A stretch of 64,000 nt of DNA from Trachythela sp. YZ-2020 (taxonomy: Eukaryota > Cnidaria > Anthozoa > Malacalcyonacea > Clavulariidae): positions 5,287,501 through 5,351,500 of the forward strand of contig JADLSH010000393.1 of NCBI GenBank assembly GCA_016169945.1, written 5' to 3'. Numbering within the stretch: position 1 is the stretch's first letter; every line of letters starts with the position of its first letter. The notes under the pieces are model-generated. The model saw only the letters and a program-made list of their open reading frames with translations, made no database searches and was not told the DNA's origin. Both the position numbers and the translations under genes were made by a program. Of this stretch, positions 14,101 to 24,371 are shown one piece after another.

Positions 14101-15280
14101 CAACTATAGGTCCCTGGCAGGAATTGAACCTGCGGCCCTGCGATTCCGGTGCAGCGCTCTAACCAACTGAGCTACAGAGTCCAGCTGTCGAGCTCTAACC
14201 ACAAGTTCATGTATATATATGATGGTAATGCCATGTTAGGTTATGGGTAAATATTAAATTTTGTTTGGCATCTCACTCGATTGAATAATAGTTGAAGGGT
14301 TTTTGTAGATGGAAAATATCGAGTGTAAATTCTATACGTTTATTAGACCTAACCAGGAACAGCTGCGAAAAATGCAACTATAGGTCCCTGGCAGGAACTG
14401 AACCTGCGGCCCTGCGATTCCGGTGCAGCGCTCTAACCAACTGAGCTACAGAGTCCAGCTGTCGAGCTCTAACCACAAGTTCATGTATATATATGATGGT
14501 AATGCCATGTTAGGTTATGGGTAAATATTAAATTTTGTTTGGCATCTCACTCGATTGAATAATAGTTGAAGGGTTTTTGTAGATGGAAAATATCGAGTGT
14601 AAATTCTATACGTTTATTAGACCTAACCAGGAACAGCTGCGAAAAATGCAACTATAGGTCCCTGGCAGGAATTGAACCTGCGGCCCTGCGATATACAGTT
14701 GGGCAACAACATATGATATACAGTTGGGCAACAACAAAACTGAAAAGCATCAAAATATTATTGTCCATTTTGATATAATATACAAGACCAGTATTCCAGA
14801 GGTCAGGCATACTAAATTGTTAAAACTACAAGCAGGTATTATAAAGCAAAACCATAGACATAGTAGTATTATTCACAAACAATTAAACAATTTGGTAGAC
14901 AACTTACCATCGTAATTTACAAGCTCACCTGTATTCTCGTTTGTAGTATAAACTGGAAAGAAGGAGAGGTTATTTATATAGGGAGAGAAGTTGTTTATTT
15001 TATGACATGTCAGATTGTCAGTTCACTATATTGTTCTCATGTTTTCCAACCTATTTTACTGAAATGGCATACCTCTTGGGTTAACAGGCGGAGTCCATGG
15101 TCTTTGTTTGTGAAACACGCGCTCACCAGCAGTATTTCTTCGAATTTCAATATCTCTGCTGGCTGGTCTCTTCCTAGTGCTACCTCGACCTTCGTTTGTG
15201 ATAGCATTAACGTTGCTTATTGCCGTCAATAACTGTTCTTCGTCCGTTTGTTTGTTCCTTTTGCTGCGCTTATAGGACAT
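8170..15280 (-). CDS. KDZ-type transposase gene in about 12 exons, one in-frame stop
   Basis: Exons on the minus strand, each bounded by AG and GT: 15280-15073, 14952-14908, 13333-13209, 12990-12625, 12401-12300, 11929-11691, 11098-10920, 9810-9717, 9635-9294, 8973-8856, 8708-8617, 8280-8170. Splice phases agree at every junction except exon 2 to 3, where one exon may be missing. The joined product is about 670 residues. It shows the KDZ order: a Cys-rich N-terminal knuckle (CCRCNENEAVLRCRQCG, CNDCDDEIHQYKPFHDREVW), GRYDLTWFTVQCPSC, GWWPGSPENV, CPPCSVDQHSCHVDGNQKVY, AGCRHSIAQAALNM, then the conserved core EDVICKYWPW, IMHGKSHSWSCQ and AGEEVEQINSYLSR. KDZ enzymes are RNase H-fold DNA transposases. 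So many introns, and no flanking inverted ends that I can see, suggest a host-like or domesticated gene. The TAA at 9576-9578 suggests decay or an assembly base error. Confidence 0.85.
9576..9578 (-). other. In-frame TAA in KDZ exon 9
   Basis: Within exon 9 the frame reads ...VVSK, TAA, then KKHQDENGLEVAGCRH, with conserved sequence in the same frame on both sides. The stop sits in a run of A residues on the minus strand. A single substitution (for instance CAA to TAA) explains it; a frameshift does not. Exon 9 is 342 nt and phase 0-0, so skipping it would keep frame but remove part of the catalytic core. Confidence 0.8.
9924..10308. mobile_element. 385-bp PIF/Harbinger-like MITE with TAA target duplication
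   Basis: The ends are GGGCCTGTTTATATGATCC at 9924 and its reverse complement ending at 10308, followed inward by CTAGGCGGGACGGGA-type sequence on both sides. TAA flanks both ends (9921-9923 and 10309-10311), the TWA signature of PIF/Harbinger insertions. The interior is full of degenerate copies of 'gcctagccgggat' in both orientations. It lies in the intron between KDZ exons 7 and 8. Confidence 0.8.
13835..13908 (-). tRNA. tRNA-like unit 1 (GGA in anticodon position)
   Basis: Read on the minus strand, the sequence folds as a cloverleaf. The acceptor is GACTCTG with CAGGGAC (one mismatch and one G-U), the D stem is GCTC/GAGC, the anticodon stem is CTGCA/CGCAG with a mismatched inner pair, and the T stem is GCAGG/CCTGC. 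The A box TAGCTCAGTTGG and B box GGTTCAATTCC are intact polymerase III promoters. The loop CCGGAAT puts GGA at 34-36, but position 33 is C instead of T, and there is no long variable arm as a serine tRNA would need. A tRNA-derived repeat is more likely than a working tRNA. Confidence 0.5.
14109..14182 (-). tRNA. tRNA-like unit 2
   Basis: Same sequence and fold as unit 1, 274 bp away, with both internal promoter boxes intact. Confidence 0.5.
14383..14456 (-). tRNA. tRNA-like unit 3
   Basis: Same as units 1 and 2 except for a T-loop change (TTCAGTT instead of TTCAATT) inside the B box. Confidence 0.45.
14657..14693 (-). repeat. tRNA-like unit 4, truncated
   Basis: Only the 3' half (T arm and acceptor 3' strand) remains. 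The sequence changes abruptly after 'cctgcgat' into 'atacagttgggcaacaac', which is itself repeated twice nearby. Confidence 0.75.
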
Positions 15281-17074
15281 GTTTTCCTCTCGAAAAAGAA
15301 AAACACTTTATAACTGGCCCAGTTTAACTAGCTAACTTGTTTAGACCTACACGGATTTCTCGAATATAGCCAAATTTTGGCGCTCCTTCGCTCCTTTTGA
15401 GTTTTGACCCAGCAAATAGATTATTGTTTTGATGCCCATGTAACCAAGCCTGCTTATATAGAACAAGCTCTGAAATTGACTGATATAGTCAATTTGGTGC
15501 GCATTTCACAATTAGTCTATATAGTCAATTTGAGGAAGAGACTGGGTTGCATCAGCAGATACTCTACATCTCACCTCATTTCATACATAGTTATTTAATT
15601 TCTAAGCTATTTGTTTCACTTGGTGGTAAGCTTGTAGGTTTTGGAAAACAAGTTACACCTTGCATGCACTATTTGGTCTACCATGTCCCAAACTTTATGC
15701 AAAGACACAGGCATAAAAAAGTTCACAGGACAAGGTAACATATTAATATTACCTTTTAATATACCTTTCAATTCCCAAGCACATGTGAGAATGTTTCATC
15801 TGACCAAGTCAAATAAATGGGATTCCTAAAAAGACATCCTCCTTGTCTGGGGTTAGGTTTTCCTTGTATGGATCAAATGTTTCTTCTACGTTTTATCCAG
15901 ATTGCCTTTTATGCACTGCTTTTTTTTTAATATACATACTGCAAGAACAATCAAGGTTTGGTTGCAAATGAAATATTTATTCAAGCCAAAAGATTTTTCT
16001 CATTACACGGCAGCTGAGCAAGAGCTACTTCATTCTCTATGGGGAACCTCACAATATTCTTTCCATTACAAACATATTTATTTGGTGACCAACAAGAACA
16101 GCTTTAACCATGATAGGAAAGTCCACTTTTTATCGTTCCCATGTTCATTCAAGTAATACCACCACCATACAAATAATACCACCACCATACAAATAATACC
16201 ACCACCATACAAATAATGTTCTCTGTACTGTGGTGGTTTCCCTTTTCCTTGCGTAACATAATGCCAACAAACATGATCAATCTTGATGTAGCCATTTCCA
16301 GGCGATTTTGACTTGGGCTAAGACAGAATCGCGCTTAAATTCTGTAGACTGTTGCAACATTTCCAACCCTCTAATTGGCAAGCAATATGATGATCATTGA
16401 ATTCAAGGGCAATCACAAATTTGGCAATATCTCAAAAACAGTTCTATAAAAATTTCTGATATATTGAATCAGACAAGAGTGATATATAATTGACCTAATT
16501 TAGTTTAAATGAGCTTGCATTCCTAAGTGGATCATTCGTTTTTTTGTGAGAATTATTGGTTTGGGTAAATTTTATACACTGACATTTTGCATCTCATGAC
16601 ACAATATCTGAAAGGCAATATCTCCATAACCCTAGATAAATGGCAAAACATTAAACTGCTGGGTTGGTACATCTCTATATTAAAACTAATTTTCTGTTAG
16701 GATATAAATCAGAACATGATAAAAAATTAAAATACATATGCTTTTTCGGGGTTTGCGATGCCATCTTGCCAAGTGGGCAAATACAATGGTAAAAACATTA
16801 CCTTGTTCCAGTGGGAATACTTGTCCCTAGGGTCAGGCTATTCTTGCTCTAGTGTGTGTTGCCCCACTTGGCAAGATGGCACAGCGAGCCCAGAAAAGGT
16901 GTATTCTCTTGGGCTTAGTGTAGGACCTCATGTTTACAACATGAAATGGAGAACAGCAGGTTGTTGTTCAAGGTTCAAAAAATCTATAAGCCAAAATGCA
17001 GTGTTTGTACCGCTTCAAAGTTTTAAATTCACACAAATATATTTGATAAAACAAATAGTACAAGAATTTATCTA
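15281..17074. other. Intergenic, no gene seen; short repeats only
   Basis: This is the stretch upstream of the KDZ start and left of the Mutator-like element. It holds a 20-bp tandem repeat (three copies of 'ataataccaccaccatacaa', about 16156-16216) and an 18-bp inverted repeat, GCCATCTTGCCAAGTGGG near 16759 answered by its complement near 16862-16879. ORFs here look like chance. Confidence 0.5.
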
Positions 17075-17967
17075 TTTTAATATGGTTACGGTTCACTACT
17101 CCGAAGGTTCACTAGTCCGAAGGTTCACTACTCCGAAGGTTCACTACTCCGAAATATGCACGTTCTGAATTGCAATTACGTGTCCTACTGGGTAAGAATA
17201 TGCACGAAAGACAGTTAAGGAACAGGTTAAGGCAATGATATAACTATTTTCAACGACTATTTCCGATGGCAATGCTACACGGAATTCGATTTGTTTGGCA
17301 ACGCGTTCCTCCTTGGAAAATGTCGCCTGTATTACTGATCACCTTTAAATATGAAACTTTTTGCAGGCAGGTTTTGACTCGTTAAGATTACGAAAATATA
17401 TATTTCCTTTGACGCACATATCTTACTGATGAGTTTATGTAGCTTTACATAAATGACAAAATTGCTATGCTAGTATAAGAATTGTTGAAAGGATAGCTCT
17501 AGTTATAGTAGCTATTTGTGGAACATTAGACAATTATCGGATGAGGCTGAGCATGATATCAAGAGCCCGAGGTCAATGTGCTGCCGAAGCGAATACAATA
17601 TGCCAACCGTGGTGGGGGCCTGGGCGCGACAGCATCCAATAATAGCATTTTTTTTAATCGATCGAAGTTCGATCTAAAAAACTATTATTCCATGCCAATG
17701 ACATCACCAGCGGAATTAACGTGAGAACTACCGGATATTGAGCATTATCTGAGGCTTTTTTACCAATCCGAAACGAGAATAGAGTTTGACTGTATAATAA
17801 TAATCATATTTATTATATAAAGTATAGTGCTTTATAGAGATTTCGAGCACTGATAAAACTGATAATCTCACATGTGAAAATTATCGCTTTTGAAGTTTAT
17901 GAAAATGGATATTTTATTTTATTGTATTTTGTTTGAAAAGACTGTCCTTTATATAATAAACATAAAA

Positions 17968-18100
17968 ATACATGGATGCTTGGAAATACCAGATTTATTT
18001 CTCGTGTTGAACATGATATCTCACTCGTTCGCTGCGCTCACTTGTGAGATATCATGTTCAACACTCGAAATAAATCTGGTATTTCCGCGCACCCATGTAT
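17968..18100. repeat. Long near-perfect hairpin
   Basis: Arms of roughly 57 bp ('ggaaataccagatttatttc' on the left, its complement on the right) surround a short centre, 'tcgttcgctgcgct'. There is one short mismatch patch near the outer end. It is a foldback-type insertion inside the Mutator-like element. Confidence 0.85.
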
Positions 18101-18312
18101 TATTCTCTATATAATTAACAGTTAATGAATATTGCGATATGCATAATTATTTAAATGTTCCCATCTCAGTGTGACCACGACGGCTTCTAATGATTATGTG
18201 TAACTGCCACATAGCATGATGTCATAAGTAATTTACCAAAAATTGATTTTTTATTATTAGCGAAATAAGTTACAAAACAAGAGACAACAATCAACATTCG
18301 TCAACTTTTCAA

Positions 18313-18900
18313 TTAAGGTGGCTCGATACAGTTTTCAAAAATTCAAGCGTACAACATTTTGAATTTCTTAAACTCCGTGTTTTAAGGTCTTATTCACCAT
18401 ATATCGGTGTTTTCAAGTTGTGTTAGTTTTTGTAACACATAGTTCGTTGTTATGGCAACACACCCATCCGAAATTAACTAAAAAACGGCCTATTGCTTCG
18501 TGTAGTTGGAAAAAATGCACGGTGACCCCCAAATCCTTTTCGCGCATTATTTTACAAACAACATAAACTAACAATAAGCGAAAATGCAAAAATGTCGTTT
18601 TCTTCAATACAATTATTTTGGCATTACAGAATTTTTTTTATTTTTGCTATAATGATAGACTTTTGGGGTACAATACAGCATGCAAAAATTTAACATAGGT
18701 CACCGGACAAAATAACGATATATATTAAAATTTTTCAAACAACATCTATAACTGCCGTTGCTATGGCAACAATGGCGTTTAAATATGGCGGATATTTTGG
18801 TTTTAAAGTGATTTAACTCGAAAATAACATTGGTGACCCCCATTTTTTATTTCATAAAATGCTTTCTTTTACTATGTTTAATTATTTTAGAGAGGTGAAT
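18313..18900. repeat. Half copy of the TTAA foldback family
   Basis: It begins TTAAGGTGGCTCGATACAG, and from about 18755 contains 'gttgctatggcaacaatggc' and 'ggtgacccccattttttatt', both shared with the foldback at 20976-21571. I could not find its other end. Confidence 0.65.
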
Positions 18901-19431
18901 TTCCTATTTTGAAAAGGTTTGGCATGACAGAATTTTTTTTAAATTGTCAAAATAATTTAATATACTATAGGGGGGGTGAAGGTGAGGGGAGAAGAGGAGG
19001 GAAAACGAGAAATAAAAGGCCTAGCATGCACATTTCCCAATGAAAAAGTCCAAAACTGTCCCGTTTCTATATGCATGACCAATTGTATATTGATGACTGA
19101 AAGTTGTGTTGATGCAATTTAATTCTATTTATAGCCTTTTTCGCATGACGAGAGCTGTAACACCTATGTATAACACTTTTAAGGATAATCCGGCAAAGCA
19201 AAGTATTATGAAAATTGTCTTAATGTATTTTTGTTAACGTGTAAGTACTTTTCTATTCATCACACCTTTACCGGCAATCCGTCCAATAATAATGTGATAA
19301 TAATGTAATTGCTATCTGCTTACTGCATACCGGCAGTGCATATATATATATATAGATGTAACAGTGCATTTTAGTTAGTTGAACATTGAGTCAGTTTCAG
19401 AACATTGAAGCACGATACACCTCGAAATTAG

Positions 19432-21944
19432 ATGGCTCAAATAATCACAGGTGCGAGAGGTATTGGAAGAGTTCTAGTTGAAGACGGCTATAAATATCAG
19501 TTCAATCGACAGAGTCAATCAACGATGCATTGGCGGTGTTGGAGAACAACCTGTGGCGCAAAATTAAAGACCAACCTCTTTGACAAGGATGATGAAGATG
19601 CAAATATTATAGTGGTGGAGAGAGACCAACATAACCACGAAGAAGACTATGCTGTTATACAAAAAGGGATATTTTTAAATGACGTAAAAGACAGCATAAA
19701 GGACGATCCAACCAAACCGATAAGCGAGTTTATGACCAGCATGTTTCAACCATTCACAGAGAGGTTCAGGATAACGGATCCGATCAAGAGATTCCTGATT
19801 TTCAGTCGGTTCGCTCACAAATGTCAAGAGTCAAATCAGCTGAAGTACCAGACGCGCCACAAGATATATACGACGTAAACATCCAAGGTTCCTGGGCACG
19901 ATCATGGAGAAACAAAAGGTTCCTGCTACACCAAGACAATGACTGGGGTATCGCTATTTTCTGCACCACGAAAAATCTGCACGCACTTGATCAGTGTCAA
20001 CAATTGTATATGGATGCAACTTTTCGAACAGCACCACGCCCATACGAGCAAGTTTTCACCATACTTGCAGAGTATTATGGTCGAGTATTACCTCTAGCAA
20101 TAGCAACAATGACAAATAGAGCGATTGGCCATTACAGACAGGTGTTACAAATTCTCCAGCGGAAAATTCGACGTGTGACGGGAAGTGAATGGGAACCCGA
20201 GGCAATTGTGTGCGATTTTGAGCAAGCCCTGATCGCTGTTATCCAGACAGAACTACCAGACACCAGAATAGAGGATGCTATTTTCATTTTAACCAATCTC
20301 TATGGCGCCATGTCAAAGAACTTGGTTTGGCCCGTGCTTACCGAAATCACGAGCGTGTGAAGAAGCTCATTAGGAAAGTAATGTCAAACGGATTTTTGCC
20401 GACACCCATCGTGAGAAATAACTTTGCTTTACTGCGCACAGAGAATAGGACACAACGATTGTTCAGAAGATACCCAGGTTTGGTGGAGTTCTTCAATTAC
20501 GTGTACAATAACTACATCAACGGAAACTTTCCTATAGCTTTGTGGAATGTGTACGATCGGGACATGGATTGCCTTACAAACAATCACGCCGAAGGTATTG
20601 TAGTTTACTCTTCATTATTTTATTAATTATCAATATTAGTTTTCGTATCTCATTTCATCTCAAGTTATTGCACTTTTTGCTTTTCGAGTTTTGACGTCAC
20701 TGGTTGTGTTTGAGACGGAATTGTGTTTGAAAAAGAAGGAAGTCTGATGTCTGAAAGCTGATTCCGTAATTCATTCTTATTGTTCTTATAGCCTATAGGC
20801 GTTTGTAGCTAGCTTGTTGCTATAACAACCACATGCATTAACAATCCAAAATGTTTGCTTACGCGCACTTACAAATTGTACCAAATTTCATTTCATCTCG
20901 TTAAATCAACTCTTAGACATCAGACTTTCTCCATTTTGCTGCCATCCCAGGATCAATTATGACGTCATAACTTAAGGTGGCGCGAGACAGTTTTTAAAAA
21001 AATGGAAAATTAACTATTTACGTCTGACTTTTTGGACAATTATTACCTGTCGTTGGAAAACAAAGAGTGTATAATAAAATAACATCGAAAGAATTAAAAA
21101 ATTTTAACAAAGTTACATAACTGCTGTTGCTATGGCAACAATGACGTTTCAATATGGCGGATATTTTCATTAAAAGTTATTTAAGAAAACGAATTCGGTG
21201 ACCCCCATTTTTTATTTCATAAAATGCTTTTTTAATATATCGAATTACTTTACGATTTTAATAAAATTCTGTCGACCCAAAATTTTCCAAGTTAGTTCAA
21301 TATACTAAAAGAAAGCATTTTATGAAATAAAAATGGGGTCACCGAAGTCGTTTTCGAGTTAAATTACTTTAAATGGAAAATATTCGCCATATTGAAACGT
21401 CATTGTTGCCATAGTAACGGCAGTAATGTGACCTTTGTTCAAAATTCAAACTCTTTCGATATTAGTTTATAAAAGTCATACACTCTTTGTTCTCCAACAA
21501 GTAATAATTGTCCAATAAGTCAGACGTAAATCGTAAATTTTTCATTTTTGAAAATACTGTATCGAGACACCTTAAAATACAAAAAGAGTGATAGCTTGGG
21601 AATATGAGAAAACTGGAACCACGCCATTTATTCATACACGTTTGTTATTATACAATTATATTTGCATTTTTATTAAGGGTTTCATCGCGCTTGGAACAAC
21701 CGTGTACAAGTGCGTCATCCCAACTTGTGGATCTTTATAAGGCATTTAAAAGATCTTCAGGCTCAAACTGACCAAGGCATCCGTTCCATGGATAATGGCG
21801 GGCATCCCACGAAGCGGGCATCAGCGTCGCCGCTGGCAATGGTTGGAAAATCAACTTCGGAGATTGAAGACCGACTACATTAATGGAGTCCGGGATGTTG
21901 AGCGCTATTGGAATGCAGTATCACATCTAATAACTACGTTTTAG
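19432..21944 (+). pseudogene. MULE transposase with FLYWCH-like zinc finger, frameshifted
   Basis: The ATG at 19432 opens a FLYWCH-like domain: YKYQFNRQSQSTMHWRCW, CGAKLKTN, then the His pair in VERDQHNHEED. The MULE core follows, with LYMDATFRTAP carrying the first Asp and EAIVCDFEQALIAVIQ the second, and then FHFNQSLWRHVKELGLARAY. A GT donor after NNHAE (near 20593) pairs in phase with an acceptor at 21677, giving a last exon (21678-21944) that starts GFHRAWNNRVQVRHPNLW and closes the conserved motif. Frame changes are needed near 19725, near 20275 and once inside the last exon, so this copy cannot encode a full enzyme. The gene lies inside an element with Mutator ends and target duplication, which confirms the family. 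Confidence 0.88.
20976..21571. mobile_element. 596-bp foldback element with TTAA flanks
   Basis: TTAA at 20972-20975 and 21572-21575 flank ends GGTGGCGCGAGACAG and CTGTATCGAGACACC. The two halves are inverted copies over most of their length, sharing 'ttgctatggcaacaatgacg' and 'ggtgacccccattttttatt' in opposite orientation. TTAA flanks suggest a piggyBac-type mobiliser. It sits inside the single intron of the MULE transposase gene. Confidence 0.75.
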
Positions 21945-22524
21945 GGCAATTCGTGATAGCTCATATCAAATTAACGTATCATTACATCATAATTGAATAT
22001 TAAAAGTCTAGTATTTTACGTACTGTGTATAGAGGTTGGTATTTAACAATATTACTGTTACATTTTTTCGCTTTAAAATATTTTTTATTTAAGGAAAAAG
22101 TATTAGTTTTGCTTCAACTAATTGCAGCAATTTTGTCGCTCGTATTACTGCATTTTTCTATACGATAATTGTTTAATAATTATATACTTTTAAAACTTAT
22201 ATAAAAAATTATATATTTATATTGTTATACACCAAGTGTCAAAGTCCGTTTTTCGCGGCTTTTCATTGGACGAGATATCCACGCATGGCAGTCTATGTGC
22301 CATCTACTGTATATGACCTATTCTGCAATCTGATTGGCTGAGCTACTCGCTGTATCATATACAGTGAGTAGCGAAAACAATATGGTGGCACAAAGTTCTA
22401 CAATAGTTTTGCAGAATAACTGTTTATTATTCAGACCTCGGTCAATGTATTCCGCCTTAACTTCGCTTTGGCAGATAAACATTGACCTCATGCTTACTTA
22501 ATATCATGCTCAGCCTCATCCGAT

Positions 22525-22850
22525 AAATATATTTAACAGTTATTCTACGAACTCGAGTCGTACATGAGCTGATAGCCGACGAGGCGCGATAGCGCCGAGT
22601 CGGCTATCAGTCATATACGACGAGAGTGAGTAGAATAACTGTTTTATTATATACACAAGCTCTGAATCTGGATATTTACTTTTTTCAAGTAAAACTTGAA
22701 TTTCCTCTTCATTTAATTGTCCAAATCTGCCAGCCATTTTTCCTACTTTTCTCTACTAGTAGGATATGAGCTAATATCCTGCTAGTAGAGAACCAATCAG
22801 ATTGCAGAATACCTCATATCCAGAGCTTGTGCATATAATAATGTCTAATG
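22525..22850 (-). mobile_element. Composite foldback insertion carrying a start exon and CCAAT box
   Basis: The segment interrupts the right arm of the Mutator-like element; the left arm has no counterpart. It contains two hairpins: 'gctgatagccgac' against 'gtcggctatcag' near 22570-22610, and 'ctctactagtaggatat' against 'atatcctgctagtagag' near 22751-22789. Between them on the minus strand lies AAAAATGG at 22737, opening 65 codons that begin MAGRFGQLNEEEIQVLLEK. Upstream of that ATG is CCAATCAGATTGCAGAAT. The peptide resembles the first residues of DUF3504-type tyrosine recombinase proteins as I remember them. This looks like a transposon 5' end (promoter plus first exon) turned into a foldback. 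A third hairpin follows at about 22913-22970. Confidence 0.5.
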
Positions 22851-23364
22851 TTCTACATATTGCTACTAAAAATAGAAATATCCTTTGAACAATTCTTATA
22901 CTAGCATAGCCAGCGGGTAGACTCAACCTGAATTTATTAGTAATAAATTCAGGTTGAGTCTGCCCGTAAGCTAATACTAGCAAAGCAATTTTGTCATTTA
23001 TGTAAAGCTACATAAAGATATGTGCATCAAAGGAAATATATATTTTCATAATCTTAACGAGTCGAAAACCACCTGCAAAAAGTTTCATATTTAAGGTGAT
23101 GTTAATATACGCAACAATATTCCATGTAGCATTGGAAACAGTCGTTGAAAATAGTTATTTCATCGCCTTAACCTGTTCCTTAACTGTCTTTCGTCCATAA
23201 ACCTACCCAGTACTGGCAGTAGGACACGTAATTGCGATTCAGAACGCACATATTTCGGAGTAGTAAACCTTCGGAGTAGTGAATCTTCGGAGTAGTGAAC
23301 CTTCGGACTAGTGAACCTTCGGACTAGTGAACCTTCGGACTAGTGGGAAGTCACCTTTTAATAT

Positions 23365-24371
23365 AAACAAAGGGTGAGAAATCGGGCATTTGAGGAAGTG
23401 TTTTTAAACCAGACTTTGAAAACCGACATATCCAAATACAATTTGCAGTGACAAAGCCAAAAGCTGTATAATTCTTTACTCAAAGCACTGAAAGTCACCC
23501 ACAAAGTGAAAAATATCTTAACTTTACACCAGGTAAGAACTTTAACGTAATTTTCTTGTGTTTCAGTTGATAAAACAGCGGCTTTTTGTACCCAAAACCT
23601 TTTGCGCACCAATGTAGGCTGCTCATAAGACAAAATAATGGCAGACAAGCAGTTTGTTGAAATCTGACTGTAAAAAGCAAGTACGTTTTTGGGTTTGAAA
23701 TAGCTTTTAAAAGGGAACAATTGTGTAAAAATGCAATCTTCAAACTCGAATGAATGCATAATTTAATATTTAGGTGTTCTAACATTGCTGTAAAATTATG
23801 AAATAAGGTCTTCAATATCTGCCATATTTTCGCTAATGCAGTTTAGAAATTTACAAAAAAAGTTTTAGTAGGTAAAACGTGCAGTGGTTTGAATAACTTT
23901 TGCTAAATTCACAACTTGGACAACAAGACCAACAGTAACAACCTCATACCCAGGGTCTTTGCTCTACACTCCTAACTCGCAGGAGAAAATACGTTGGTCA
24001 TATGTCTCCCAGATTTTGGGAGATAAAAAATAATGCTTAGGGTAGGGAGGGTACGTAGATAATGTTTGCATTAAATGGAAATGATTTGATTTTGACATTT
24101 TGTCACCTTGCATATTGGTTCCAGAATGAATTTGCACGAAACACACTTTAAAAGAGAAAATCAGGTGTATAATAAGAGAGCTCTTTATCTAAAAACTTTG
24201 ACATGTCTTGCCTGAATCAAGATGGTCTAGGACCTGTAAAGGAGTTTGTATGCATTTAATATCTGTCGTCACCATACTTACCCGCGTGGATGGTTAGGTG
24301 CAGACGCGGTCCGCGAATAGTCTAGGGATTTGAGTTACTTGGATTCAGGTCCAAATCATGTGAGCATGTCC
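23365..24371. other. Intergenic, no gene seen
   Basis: Two overlapping minus-strand ORFs of 106 and 133 codons occur at 23358-23815, but neither shows recognisable motifs or splice context. I treat them as chance. The stretch leads into the satellite array. Confidence 0.5.

Larger units (their letters stand above)
13704..14693. repeat. 274-bp tandem array carrying tRNA-like units
   Basis: The phrase 'aggaacagctgcgaaaaatg' recurs at 13807, 14081, 14355 and 14629, an exact 274-bp period. Each unit holds a 74-nt tRNA-like sequence on the minus strand and about 200 bp of spacer beginning 'attttgtttggcatctcac'. The last unit is cut inside the tRNA-like part at about 14693. Units differ by only a few bases. 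The array lies between KDZ exons 2 and 3. Confidence 0.92.
17084..23355. mobile_element. Mutator-like element (6.3 kb) with 9-bp target duplication and long inverted ends
   Basis: TTTTAATAT at 17075-17083 is repeated exactly at 23356-23364, the 9-bp duplication typical of Mutator-like elements. The ends GGTTACGGTTCACTACTCCG and, reversed, GGTGACTTCCCACTAGTCCG match at 14 of 20 positions. Inside each end sit 16-bp tandem repeats ('ggttcactactccgaa' type: about four on the left, six on the right). The arms stay alignable for over 500 bp (left to about 17610, right back to about 22440), for example 'gaaagacagttaaggaacag' on both. The right arm is longer because foldback elements are inserted in it. 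The transposase gene is central. The copy is inactive because that gene is frameshifted. Confidence 0.88.

Noticed and set aside
13704..14693. CRISPR-like array
   Set aside because: Units are 274 bp, eukaryotic and fully repeated with no unique spacers. The same reasoning excludes the 51-bp and 31-bp arrays.
16758..17168. 136-codon ORF next to the Mutator-like element
   Set aside because: It runs through an inverted repeat and into the element's terminal 16-bp repeats; no motif and no splice support.
23358..23815. Overlapping minus-strand ORFs of 106 and 133 codons
   Set aside because: No recognised motif, hydrophobic and Cys/Phe-rich composition typical of AT-rich chance frames, and each overlaps the other in a different frame.
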